A DNA stretch of 64,000 nt from Colwellia sp. Arc7-635 (GTDB lineage Bacteria; Pseudomonadota; Gammaproteobacteria; Enterobacterales; Alteromonadaceae): assembly GCF_003971255.1 (NCBI RefSeq), contig NZ_CP034660.1, positions 3,472,001-3,536,000 of the forward strand, written 5' to 3'. Below are positions 47,700-57,374 of the stretch, one piece after another. The translations under genes and the position numbers were made by a program. The notes beneath the pieces were generated by a model. The model saw only the letters and a list, made by a program, of their open reading frames with translations. It had not been told where the DNA came from and made no database searches. How positions within the stretch are numbered: the stretch's first letter is position 1; each line of letters starts with the position of its first letter.

Positions 47700-50603
47700 A
47701 TGAATAGTACCTTTTACCTTTTAGAGGTAAATAAAATAACGCTAGTTTTACTATTATTAAAAAAGCAATTAACACGCTTTTTGTCTGTACTCATGCTGAT
47801 ATTCATTTCTCTTTCTGCTCACGCCGATAAGCTGCTCTATTTTGATATTCCACAAAACAATGCTAACCAAGCACTGATCACCTTTGGTCAACAGAGTGAA
47901 AAAACACTCCTTTTTTCATTTGAATTGACAAAAACAGCACAAAGTAATCCCATTAAAGGTTATTACACTATAGATTTTGCTTTAAAAAAGCTATTACGGG
48001 GCTCAAGGCTTAATTTCAATAGAAATAGTGCCGGTGCTATCGCTATTTTCGCTCGCCAATCACCTGTAAAGCGATTATCAAAAAACACCATCGACAACGC
48101 CTTAGATAGCACAAATGGTCTCTCAACGGGTATCAATAAACATGCCCCCCTGAGCATCGAAAAAATAGCTATTGTTGGTAGTAGAACAGCAAGACGCTCT
48201 ATTACTGACTTACCGGTACCTGTAGATATTCTCTCTTTTGAACAATTAAGACAGTCGGGAAAAACGTCAGTTGGCAATATGTTACAAGCAATCGCGCCGT
48301 CTTTTAATTTTTCAAAGTCAGCCATCAGTGATGGCAGTGATGTTTTACAACCGGCAACGCTTAGAGGTTTAGGCCCCGATCAAACCTTAGTGTTAGTTAA
48401 TGGCAAGCGACGCCATCAAGCTAGTTTAATACATATCAATAACTCGGTTGGACGCGGCACTGCAGGCACTGACTTAAATGCTATCCCATTAGCTGCGATT
48501 AAACGTATTGAAATATTACGTGACGGCGCAGCGGCACAATATGGCTCAGACGCTATTGCGGGCGTTATCAATTTAGTATTAAAAGACGACACCTCACCTG
48601 ACTACGCTGAAGTTTCCTACGGACAATATAGCCAAGGTGATGGCGCTAGCCAGCAGTTCGATTTTAATAAAACTTTTAACTTATTTGAGCAAGGCTTTAT
48701 TAATGCGTCACTCAGTATTAGCGATCATCAAGCAACCAACCGCGCAGGCCAAGACGGGGCTTGCATTTACCAGAATTGTATTAGCTTAGCGCCTAATAAA
48801 TATAAAACCTCGAACATAAATGAAATAACAGCCGATAGGAATACATTCTCAGTAGGTAACCCAAAATACCAGCAGCAATCGGGGGTAATAAACGCAGGCT
48901 ACTCACTTAACTCTGGCGAGCTTTATGGCTTTGCTAGCTACTCTAAAAGAGATAACACTTCTGCCGCTTTTTTTCGCTCAGCACGTAACAGTAGTACCAA
49001 CCCTCCATTACAAGATCAACATGCTACGCTGCGTCATGGTTATTTACCTGAGATAGCCACAAGTATCAAAGACGCATCAATAAATATTGGTTACGTTTTT
49101 GAACTGGACGACGATACCTCCTTTGATGCTTCATATACGCACGGTAAGAATTCAATTAATTATCAAATAAAAAACTCTCTTAATGCCTCATACGCCAATC
49201 TTTTACATTTTCAAGGTGCGTTGTCTGATAAGGATATTCGCGCGACTATTCCAAGATCGGCTCACGCCTATGATCTATCATTGTCATTACAAACTTTAAA
49301 TATTGATATTATAAAAGATCTTAACTGGGCAACACTCGCATTAGGTCTTGAGTTTAGACGTGATAATTACCAAATTAAATCAGGCGAAAAATACAGTTAC
49401 TTCGATTATGACACTATCGAAAATCAATCATTATTTTCGATTGATTCCGTTGCTGGCACGCAAGGTTTTCCAGGGGTAGCACCGGATTCAACCGTTGACG
49501 AACAACGTAATGTGCGCTCAATTTATTTAGAAATTACACAACAGCTCAGTACCAATATAACATTGGACAGCGCCATAAGGTTTGATGACTATGATGGTTT
49601 TGGCTCTTCAAGCAACTTTAAAATTGCGGCCCATTGGCAAAGTGATCATTGGCTAACTTATCGAGCAGCTTTTAATACTGGCTTCCGAGCGCCTTCAATG
49701 CAACAACTCTATTTTAATAACATGAGTACGCAGTATTTAGTTGCTGACGATGGCGCTCTAACAAGCCAAAAAATAGCAACCTTTAGAAACGACAGTAGCT
49801 TAGCCAGTAACATAGGCATTGCCGAATTAAAGCAAGAAACCTCAGTAAATATCAGTTTAGGTGCGGTTGCTAATCTCAGTAATAACGTCACCGTAACGCT
49901 TGATTACTACCGTATAGATATTGACGATAGAATCGTGTTAAGTAGTAGTTTATATTCAGGTAAGAGTCCGATATTAGACCAAGTATTAACAGCCGAAAAT
50001 GTTGATAAAGCACAGCTGTTTTTAAATGGTGCTGATACTAGAACGCAAGGCATAGACTTGATCGCAACATGGCGATATCCAATAGAAAGTGGCACATTGG
50101 ATTTAACTTTAGCGGCTAATTTTACTGACACAGAGGTCACTCGCTTATTTTCACCCGAAGCAAGCGCTTTAAATAGCTTACCCGTAGAGCAAGTTTTTTC
50201 TGAACACGACATCGCGATTATTGAAAGTTGGCAACCCCAAAATAGAATCAACTTTAACGTTAGCTACCAACAAGAAAATTGGCTTTTTCAGTTAACACTT
50301 AATCGCTTTGGCCAATACAGTGTTATTGATGGTGAGAAACAAACCTATGGCGCAGAACTACTGACTGATATTCGCGTTGAATATCAATTAACCGATAGTA
50401 CTAAGTTCTATTTTGGTAGTAATAACTTGTTTGATGTTTATCCCGATAAAAACACCATCGGTAACTCAAGACAGGGTCATATCATCGATGAAGCAGGCAA
50501 CAGCATTGTTGATAGTGATGGGGTTTTCCAGTATTCACGTCGTTCGGCACCATTTGGTTACAATGGTGCCTACTTCTATGCTGGCCTTAACATCAACTTC
50601 TAA
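47700..50603 (+). CDS. TonB-dependent outer-membrane receptor with STN signalling domain
   Basis: 967 residues. An N-terminal signal segment (about 25-42, ending AHA) is followed by an STN domain (YFDIPQNNANQALITFGQQS to about 118). The plug domain (about 165-300) shows TDLPVPVDILSFEQLRQSG, ATLRGLGPDQTLVLVNGKRR and the IKRIEILRDGAAAQYGSDAIAGVIN block. The beta-barrel ends with the terminal aromatic strand AYFYAGLNINF, so it is complete. The receptor takes up an unidentified ligand and, through the STN domain, should signal to the FecR encoded 125 bp upstream. The motif spectrum does not point to a particular siderophore. Confidence 0.93.
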   Translation: MNSTFYLLEVNKITLVLLLLKKQLTRFLSVLMLIFISLSAHADKLLYFDIPQNNANQALITFGQQSEKTLLFSFELTKTAQSNPIKGYYTIDFALKKLLRGSRLNFNRNSAGAIAIFARQSPVKRLSKNTIDNALDSTNGLSTGINKHAPLSIEKIAIVGSRTARRSITDLPVPVDILSFEQLRQSGKTSVGNMLQAIAPSFNFSKSAISDGSDVLQPATLRGLGPDQTLVLVNGKRRHQASLIHINNSVGRGTAGTDLNAIPLAAIKRIEILRDGAAAQYGSDAIAGVINLVLKDDTSPDYAEVSYGQYSQGDGASQQFDFNKTFNLFEQGFINASLSISDHQATNRAGQDGACIYQNCISLAPNKYKTSNINEITADRNTFSVGNPKYQQQSGVINAGYSLNSGELYGFASYSKRDNTSAAFFRSARNSSTNPPLQDQHATLRHGYLPEIATSIKDASINIGYVFELDDDTSFDASYTHGKNSINYQIKNSLNASYANLLHFQGALSDKDIRATIPRSAHAYDLSLSLQTLNIDIIKDLNWATLALGLEFRRDNYQIKSGEKYSYFDYDTIENQSLFSIDSVAGTQGFPGVAPDSTVDEQRNVRSIYLEITQQLSTNITLDSAIRFDDYDGFGSSSNFKIAAHWQSDHWLTYRAAFNTGFRAPSMQQLYFNNMSTQYLVADDGALTSQKIATFRNDSSLASNIGIAELKQETSVNISLGAVANLSNNVTVTLDYYRIDIDDRIVLSSSLYSGKSPILDQVLTAENVDKAQLFLNGADTRTQGIDLIATWRYPIESGTLDLTLAANFTDTEVTRLFSPEASALNSLPVEQVFSEHDIAIIESWQPQNRINFNVSYQQENWLFQLTLNRFGQYSVIDGEKQTYGAELLTDIRVEYQLTDSTKFYFGSNNLFDVYPDKNTIGNSRQGHIIDEAGNSIVDSDGVFQYSRRSAPFGYNGAYFYAGLNINF

Positions 50604-50641
50604 GGTTGGCTTGACGTTTACAGTCAAACAGCGCCTTAAAA

Positions 50642-51415
50642 TTAAGCTTCTTTGCGGGTGAATACCCAATCATTGCCTTTACTAAACTCTGCTGAGTATT
50701 GATAACCTGCAACATCAAAGGCTTTTAATTTTTCAACATCACTGATTTGATGCTCAATAATGTAACGTGCCATTAAACCGCGTGCTTTTTTAGCATAAAA
50801 ACTGATCATTTTAAATTGACCGTTTTTCCAGTCTTTAAACGCTGGGGTGATAACTTCAGCCTTAAGTGCTTTTTTATTGACCGCTTTAAAATATTCATTT
50901 GATGCTAAGTTAATTAAAACATTATCACCTTGAGCGGCAATAGCGCTGTTTAAATGCTCGGTGATAATATCGCCCCAAAATTGGTATAAATTACTACCAC
51001 GATCATTATCTAATTTTTTCCCCATCTCTAAGCGATATGCTTGCATTAAATCAAGTGGCTTTAATAAACCATATAATCCAGATAATATCCGCATATGTTG
51101 CTGAGCAAAGGCAAAATCGTTTTCAGTAAATGATTTCGCATCTAAGCCTGAATATACATCGCCATTAAAAGCTAATATCGCTTGTCGGGCATTTTCTGGT
51201 GTAAAAGGTGTAGTCCATTCACCAAAACGAGCAGCATTTAAGCCGGCTAACTTATCACTTATGCCCATTAATGAACTGATGTCTGCTGGTGTCAGCGTTT
51301 TACATTTCTTCATCAACACCTGACTGTGCTCTAACAGCTCAGGTTGAGAAAATCGCTCAGTAGCAACGGGAGATTCGTAATCTAGATTTTTAGCGGGAGA
51401 AACAACAAGCAACAT
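50642..51415 (-). CDS. yaaA: Peroxide stress protein YaaA
   Basis: 257 residues, the usual length. The family start [16 protein letters not shown] and the [21 protein letters not shown] block are unmistakable, as is [14 protein letters not shown]. coli YaaA lowers intracellular iron damage and binds DNA under peroxide stress. Here it is convergent with the TonB receptor gene, 38 bp away. In E. coli it also neighbours talB, which lies on the other side here. Confidence 0.95.
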   Translation of the reverse strand: MLLVVSPAKNLDYESPVATERFSQPELLEHSQVLMKKCKTLTPADISSLMGISDKLAGLNAARFGEWTTPFTPENARQAILAFNGDVYSGLDAKSFTENDFAFAQQHMRILSGLYGLLKPLDLMQAYRLEMGKKLDNDRGSNLYQFWGDIITEHLNSAIAAQGDNVLINLASNEYFKAVNKKALKAEVITPAFKDWKNGQFKMISFYAKKARGLMARYIIEHQISDVEKLKAFDVAGYQYSAEFSKGNDWVFTRKEA

Positions 51416-51706
51416 TATTTATCTACTCTGTCTTAAAATTTTTGCCACTATAACACAGGAAAAAACGAATATAATTGCCCGAACAGAAGAATTTTATCTC
51501 ATCCCCCGTTTACAGAACGTACAATAGCGTTTTTATCTAAGTTATTTCGTTATCACACTTGCTAATTTATGAAAATTTGATACAAATATAACTGAATAAG
51601 ACAGATACCTAGCAATTTCAACCTATGTTGCTCGAAAAACGTTGTAATATTTCATCAAAATTTACGTATAAACACACCTGATTCCATTATTATCAAGGGA
51701 CATATT
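51416..51706. other. Divergent region between yaaA and talB
   Basis: About 290 bp of AT-rich DNA with both divergent promoters. Nothing else recognised. Confidence 0.4.
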
Positions 51707-52660
51707 ATGACCGATCAACTCTCTCAATTAAAAGTAATGACAACAGTTGTTGCAGATACTGGCGATATCGAAGCCATTGCTAAGTTTCAACCACAAGATG
51801 CTACAACTAATCCGTCTTTATTATTAAAGGCAGCTTCTCTACCTAATTATCAGCAACTTTTAACTACCGCTGTCGATTGGGCAAAAACCCAATCAGCAGA
51901 CACTGATCAGCAAGTTATTGACGCTGCAGATAAACTTTCAGTACTTATCGGCTTAGAAATATTAAAAATAGTCCCTGGTAGAATTTCCACCGAAGTTGAT
52001 GCGCGTTTGTCTTTTGATACTCAAGCATCAATCGCCAAAGCACATAAGCTTATTGCGATGTATCATGAAGCCGGCATTAGTAATGATCGTATCTTGATCA
52101 AAATAGCTTCTACGTGGGAAGGTATAAAAGCGGCTGAGCAGTTAGAACGTGAAGGTATTAACTGTAACTTAACTTTATTATTTAACTTTGCTCAAGCACA
52201 AGCTTGTGCCGAAGCAAGTATTTACTTAATTTCTCCTTTTGTTGGTCGTATTTTAGATTGGTACAAAAAAGATACCGGACGCAATGATTACAGCGCCAGC
52301 GAAGATCCTGGCGTAGTGTCAGTAACGAGTATTTATAACTATTACAAAGCAAAAGGCCACAAAACGGTTGTTATGGGCGCAAGTTTCCGCAACATTGGCG
52401 AGATATTAGAATTAGCCGGCTGTGACCGTTTAACTATTAGTCCAAACCTAATGGATGAGTTAGCAAGTAGCAATGAAACAATTAGCCAAAAGCTATTTAG
52501 TGAACATGCGCCATTAGCAGATGAAGAGCCTCTTAGCGAAGCACAATTTAGATGGCAGATGAACCAAGATGCGATGGCGACAGAAAAACTTGCAGAAGGT
52601 ATTCGTAACTTTACCATTGACCAAGTAAAACTTGAGCAGCAATTAGCCGCCTTACTATAA
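51707..52660 (+). CDS. talB: Transaldolase
   Basis: 317 residues, full length for class I transaldolases of the pentose phosphate pathway, which move a dihydroxyacetone unit between sugar phosphates. The Schiff-base lysine is K132 in [12 protein letters not shown]. Other conserved parts are [13 protein letters not shown] (31-43), [19 protein letters not shown] and [10 protein letters not shown] typical ribosome site AAGGGA precedes the ATG. It lies in a yaaA/talB neighbourhood like E. coli. Confidence 0.96.
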   Translation: MTDQLSQLKVMTTVVADTGDIEAIAKFQPQDATTNPSLLLKAASLPNYQQLLTTAVDWAKTQSADTDQQVIDAADKLSVLIGLEILKIVPGRISTEVDARLSFDTQASIAKAHKLIAMYHEAGISNDRILIKIASTWEGIKAAEQLEREGINCNLTLLFNFAQAQACAEASIYLISPFVGRILDWYKKDTGRNDYSASEDPGVVSVTSIYNYYKAKGHKTVVMGASFRNIGEILELAGCDRLTISPNLMDELASSNETISQKLFSEHAPLADEEPLSEAQFRWQMNQDAMATEKLAEGIRNFTIDQVKLEQQLAALL

Positions 52661-52826
52661 ACTTATTATAAAATAACACTTAGGTAGTGCCCTAATATAT
52701 AGAGTACTACCCTAGGTTATACCTGTTGAAGTTCATGATTTTGTAATCAAAATGTAAAATAACGTTTCTATTCTACATGTATCTGTGTTATTAATCAGCT
52801 GCAGTTGTAGAAAAAAGGAGCATACC

Positions 52827-53000
52827 ATGGAAAAACTTCAACAAGTATTGGACTCTCTAGGTACACAACCTAAATCAAGTTCAAGTAATAATAAGAAAAG
52901 AAAGTGGCGTGAAATTGAACAACTGAAAGAAAAATTTCAACTAGAAAAAGAATTGAAAGCGTATGAAGATTCTTTAGAGTTTATGTTGGAAGATTTTTAA
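52827..53000 (+). CDS. DUF3545-like small coiled protein
   Basis: 57 residues from ATG 52827, which has an AAAAAAGGAG ribosome site 6 bases upstream. A longer in-frame start at 52785 is rejected. The sequence is a Ser/Asn linker followed by a long charged helix (KRKWREIEQLKEKFQLEKEL), resembling the DUF3545 family of short gammaproteobacterial proteins. Function unknown. A terminator follows the gene. Confidence 0.8.
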   Translation: MEKLQQVLDSLGTQPKSSSSNNKKRKWREIEQLKEKFQLEKELKAYEDSLEFMLEDF

Positions 53001-53028
53001 TTAAATGTAATGCTAAGTAAACCAGCTA

Positions 53029-53053
53029 AAAACCCGGGAATTCCGGGTTTTTT
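53029..53053 (+). terminator. Terminator after the DUF3545-like gene
   Basis: Stem aaaacccgg/ccgggtttt with loop gaatt and a T run, about 30 bp past the stop codon. Confidence 0.9.
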
Positions 53054-53077
53054 ATTGCTCTTTATTCAGGAAAGTAA

Positions 53078-53593
53078 ATGAAAAATAACGTCATCGGCTT
53101 AGGCAATAGTGACGCTCACCTGATTTTTTATATCAAAAATCGTCCACCGCTGAATACCTATCAAAACCTAAACGATGTAAAGCCTATGATAAAAAATGAG
53201 ATTTCTCATATTTGTCACGAAACAGGCAATCATTGGCGAAAAATTTTTAATGTCTACGCGAAACTACTTTTTGAGTTAACCCCCAAGGACTTCTCTTCTT
53301 GGCAGCAACTGAGAGACGATTCGCTTTTACAAGCAACCAGCAGCCATTGCCTACTTTTTTCACCACCCAATTTTTCGACGGATAAACCAAGGAAAAAACT
53401 ACACATCATTTTAGGCAAAGGTTATGCAGAACAATTAGACCTTGTTCGGCAATGCACTTGGCTGAGTAAGGACTTTGCTATCAATATTGAGTTAGGCTTG
53501 ATTATTTGTCCTTATTTTGATTATCGACAGCTGTCAAATATCAAAATAACTCAACTAGTGGGCCTCATTAAGCAACAAACTAACGGAGCATGA
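53078..53593 (+). CDS. Protein of unknown function
   Basis: 171 residues, cytoplasmic by composition, no membrane helix. Notable segments are the HETGNHWRKIFNVYAKLLF helix and the Cys-containing C-terminal half (DLVRQCTWLSKDFAINIELGL then ICPYFDYRQLS). An AGGAAAG ribosome site precedes the ATG. I do not recognise a family. It follows the DUF3545-like gene after a terminator, so it probably has its own promoter or is read through. Confidence 0.7.
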   Translation: MKNNVIGLGNSDAHLIFYIKNRPPLNTYQNLNDVKPMIKNEISHICHETGNHWRKIFNVYAKLLFELTPKDFSSWQQLRDDSLLQATSSHCLLFSPPNFSTDKPRKKLHIILGKGYAEQLDLVRQCTWLSKDFAINIELGLIICPYFDYRQLSNIKITQLVGLIKQQTNGA

Positions 53594-53631
53594 AGATATC
53601 AAGCTGATTAGATTTCAGTTAATTGTTCATT

Positions 53632-53671
53632 GTTAATGGTTAATGGTTAATGGTTAATGGTTAATGGTTAA
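53632..53671. repeat. Heptanucleotide repeat, about 5.5 copies of TTAATGG
   Basis: Five perfect tandem copies of ttaatgg (53633-53667) plus a partial one, in the convergent gap between the hypothetical gene and the EAL gene. Such repeats can vary in number by slippage, but this one lies outside reading frames. Confidence 0.95.
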
Positions 53672-53687
53672 AATCATCAAATTAACC

Positions 53688-54467
53688 TTAGCCTCTAGTT
53701 AGAGGCTTTTGTATGAAAACATCACTTATTAGATGTTCAGGGTACTCTCTCACCGGGTTTATAGAGGGTTTTGCCAAATAAAAGCCTTGGGCGTATTTCA
53801 TCCCTAGCGCTTGTAAAAAATCGAACTCTTGGCAACACTCGATGCCTTCAACAACAACCTCAGTTTCAGCATCAATAGCTAGGTCAAATATTGCTTTTAA
53901 GAATTTCTGTTTAAAACTATCTTGATGACAATTTTCAACAAAGTAACGATCGACCTTAACAATATTAGGTGACAGTTGACTCCACAATTTCAACCCAGAA
54001 TAACCTGCACCTAAATCATCAATAGCGACATTAAAACCAAACTGTCGATATCTTGCTAATGCATCACGTAAGGTGAAATTGTTAGGAAAGGGATATTTCT
54101 CACTTAATTCAATGACGATTTGCTGGCAGCTTAACCCAGCCTGCTCAACAAATTTTACAGTTTCTCCTTGGGGATGATTTTTGTTCAGTAAGACTAACGG
54201 GCTAATATTAAGAAATAGTTTTCCTTTCAACTTTAACTGCGCAAAACGCTTAATCGCCTTATCACGACACAGTATTTCTAACTCAGATAGTAAATCTGCG
54301 TCCATAGCATGCTTAAAAAGCACATCAGGTGAGTATAATTCGCAGCCTAGAGGACCTCGAGTTAAGGCTTCATAACCAATAATACACTGCTCTTGAATAT
54401 TGAATATCGCTTGGAAAACGGTACTGATTTTTTTATTTTTGATAACTTCATTTATATTAACTGTCAC
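53688..54467 (-). CDS. Stand-alone EAL-domain c-di-GMP phosphodiesterase
   Basis: 259 residues made almost only of an EAL domain. The catalytic set is complete: E33 in EALTRGP, N87 in LNISP, E120 in IELSE, D150 and D151 in DDLGAGYSG, K171 in KVDRYF and E207 in VEGIE; the loop ending QGFYLAKP is also present. It should therefore hydrolyse c-di-GMP to pGpG. No sensor domain, so its control must come from expression or a partner. Two GGDEF genes that would make c-di-GMP lie 3 kb away. Confidence 0.92.
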   Translation of the reverse strand: MTVNINEVIKNKKISTVFQAIFNIQEQCIIGYEALTRGPLGCELYSPDVLFKHAMDADLLSELEILCRDKAIKRFAQLKLKGKLFLNISPLVLLNKNHPQGETVKFVEQAGLSCQQIVIELSEKYPFPNNFTLRDALARYRQFGFNVAIDDLGAGYSGLKLWSQLSPNIVKVDRYFVENCHQDSFKQKFLKAIFDLAIDAETEVVVEGIECCQEFDFLQALGMKYAQGFYLAKPSINPVREYPEHLISDVFIQKPLTRG

Positions 54468-54854
54468 GTAACTCTCCTAATTAACGAGAATTCTAGGCAA
54501 GTTTCATAACAGATTTATGACAGCTAAAACATTTAATAAAATAAGTATATTTTAGAACGATAGCTGAACGACATTAGCGTAAAAAACATACTTACTAGCT
54601 AAACAGTGAGGTGCTACTGTGAATGAAATTAGTGATGTTGATGTGACGAGTTTAGATAACGACCAAGTAGATAAATTATCTATTGCTTTTAATGACTAAA
54701 ATGAAAAGTGCTCACGTTATTAACCTTTCTAAGCAGTGTGTAAGTCATGATTATTGAAATGGGGATAATTGCAGTTAAAGTTAAAGTTGAGGTTTAAAGT
54801 AAAAGCTTAAAATGCGCTGTTCATAAAGTAACGATGAATCACAATTAGGTTAAA
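54468..54854. other. Intergenic stretch, possible tiny ORF
   Basis: About 390 bp. A 26-codon frame with GTG start at 54619 and GAGG upstream (MNEISDVDVTSLDNDQVDKL and so on, ending 54699) is the only coding-like item, acidic and unrecognised. It may be chance. Confidence 0.25.
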
Positions 54855-54888
54855 ATAAAGCCCTGATGCATTAACATCAGGGCTTTAT
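54855..54888 (-). terminator. Terminator after parC
   Basis: Stem ataaagccctgatg/catcagggctttat with a 6-nt loop. It follows the true end of parC (stop at 54935) by about 47 bp. Confidence 0.85.
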
Positions 54889-54934
54889 TCACGCAATCAA
54901 CCAGAGTGTAACAATCAGACTTTCAGCCTTAGAA

Positions 54935-57222
54935 TTAGCTCTCAGGTGTTTCAGGTTCAATCTCTTGTACGGGTTGTTCTATAACAACATGATCAACTCG
55001 CTGTAAGCCTCTAGGTAATTTATTACCTCGACGACCACGTTCACCTTTATAATGCTCTATATCACTCGCTTTTAAGGTAAGTTTACGCTTTCCTGCATGC
55101 AAGGTTACAGCACTCTCTGGGGCAATACTTCCAATAACGTAACATATTCTTCGCGTGTTTTTGCTCTCGCAGACGGAATGTTAATTATTTTATTTCCCTT
55201 ACCTTTACTTAACACAGGTAAGTCTTTAACTGGGAAAACAAGCATGCGTCCCTCTGAGGTGATCGACAGCACTAATTCACTCTCTAAACTACTAATTACT
55301 CGGGGTGTCATGACCTTCGCTGCTACAGACAAACTTAACAACGCTTTACCATTTTTATTGCGGCTCACCATATCGGCGTAGCTGGCAACAAAGCCATAAC
55401 CTGCATCACTGCTAAGTATATAACGAGTATCATCTTCAGCCATCAGCACTTTTTCAAAACTCTCGCCACTGGCTAAGTTAAAGCGCCCGGTTAAAGGTTC
55501 ACCTTGGCTACGCGCAGTAGGTAAACTATGTGCGTCGGTAGCGTACGCCCTACCCGAGGAGTCAATAAATACCACAGGACGATTACTACGACCTTTAGCC
55601 GAACATAAATATTCGTCTCCTGATTTATAGCTTAATGCTTTAGCATCAATATCATGTCCTTTAGCACAACGTGCCCAACCTTTTTCAGAAACAACAACCG
55701 TAACAGACTCGCTAGGCATTAAATCTTTTTCAGATAAGGCTTTAGCTTCATTTCGCTCAACGATAATAGAGCGGCGATCATCACCATATTTTTCGGCAGC
55801 TTCTAATATTTCTTTCTTCATTAACGTATTCATACGTACTTTCGAGCTGAGTGTTTTTTCAAGGTACTCTCGTTCCTTATTCAACTCATCTTGCTCAGCA
55901 CGAATTTTAATTTCTTCTAGTTTAGCAAGTTGACGAAGCTTAATTTCTAAAATAGATTCAGCTTGACGTTCAGATAACTCAAAACGTGAGATTAATTCGG
56001 CTTTAGGGTTATCATAATTTCTGATGATCTCAATAACTTCATCAATATTAAGATAGGCAATTAATAAACCATCTAAAAGGTGCAAACGTGCCAGCACTTT
56101 GTCTAAGCGATACTGTAAACGGCGACGAATAGTTTCACGTCTATATTCTATCCACTCACTTAATATGGTGAGGATATTTTTAACGGCCGGCTTATTATTT
56201 AAACCGATCATGTTTAAATTAACTCGGAAGTTTTTTTCTAAATCCGTAGTCGCAAATAAGTGCTGCATGAGTTGTTCAATATCAACGCGATTCGAACGCG
56301 GAACGATCACCAAGCGAATAGGGTTTTCATGATCCGACTCATCACGTAAATCCACCACCATTGGCAGCTTTTTAGCCTGCATCTGATTAGCAATTTGTTC
56401 GAGTATTTTTCCGCCTGATGCTTGATGTGGCAGTGCAGTAATAACTACTTCACCGTGTAGAATTTCATAAACCGCACGCATTTTAATGCTACCACGACCG
56501 GTTTGATAGATTTTTTCTATATCGGCTTTAGGTGTGATTATTTCAGCGTCAGTTGGATAATCTGGACCTTTAATAATTTCAAGTAAATCAGCTAGTTCAG
56601 CTTTAGGCTGCTCAATAAGATGTACACAAGCACTAGCGACTTCTCTGACATTATGCGGTGGAATGTCGGTAGCCATACCCACAGCAATGCCAGTAATACC
56701 ATTGAGTAAGATGTGCGGCAAGCGTGCCGGTAACGTTTTAGGCTCTTTCATGGTGCCATCAAAGTTCGGCGACCAATCAACCGTGCCCTGACCTAATTCA
56801 GCCAATAAAACTTCACTAAAACGTGACAAACGTGCTTCGGTGTAACGCATAGCAGCAAAGGATTTTGGATCATCCGGTGCGCCCCAGTTTCCTTGTCCGT
56901 CAACCAACGGATAACGGTATGAAAAAGGTTGTGCCATTAAGACCATTGCTTCGTAACAGGCCGAATCACCATGAGGATGAAACTTACCGAGTACATCGCC
57001 GACAGTACGAGCAGACTTTTTATATTTTGCTAATGCAGATAAACCTAACTCTGACATCGCATAAATGATACGACGTTGGACCGGTTTTAGCCCATCACCA
57101 ATATGAGGTAAGGCACGATCCATAATGACATACATCGAGTAATTTAAATAAGCTTCTTCAGTAAATTGTCTTAAAGGGCGCTGTTCAATACCCTCTAAAC
57201 TAAAGTCGATTGCATCTGACAT
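54935..57222 (-). CDS. parC: DNA topoisomerase IV subunit A; frame broken near the end
   Basis: ParC cuts and rejoins DNA in chromosome decatenation. From ATG 57222 the frame is intact for about 694 residues: [18 protein letters not shown], the [23 protein letters not shown] breakage-reunion region with the catalytic Tyr in [11 protein letters not shown], and a pinwheel C-terminal domain. The continuous frame then stops at 55105 after an unrelated LPQRVL tail. One base on, a frame open to 54935 gives the expected end: [20 protein letters not shown], then [20 protein letters not shown]. The break is near 55138-55140 and fits loss of a single base. Repaired length would be about 761 residues, close to the family norm. 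Confidence 0.92.
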
Positions 57223-57374
57223 GAAAAAATTTTCCTAGAAAAGTTCGATTAATGGCGGGTTTTTAAGCGTAACTTTTAATATTATTGTTCTATGGTTAGC
57301 TTAGCTGATTATGCCTTTATAAAGAATACTTTTAGGCGATAAATATCATGAAAGGGGAATTAATTTTACTTTTT

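Noticed and set aside
54619-54699. 26-codon GTG-start frame upstream of the parC terminator
   Set aside because: Too short and unrecognised; mentioned only as part of the intergenic note.
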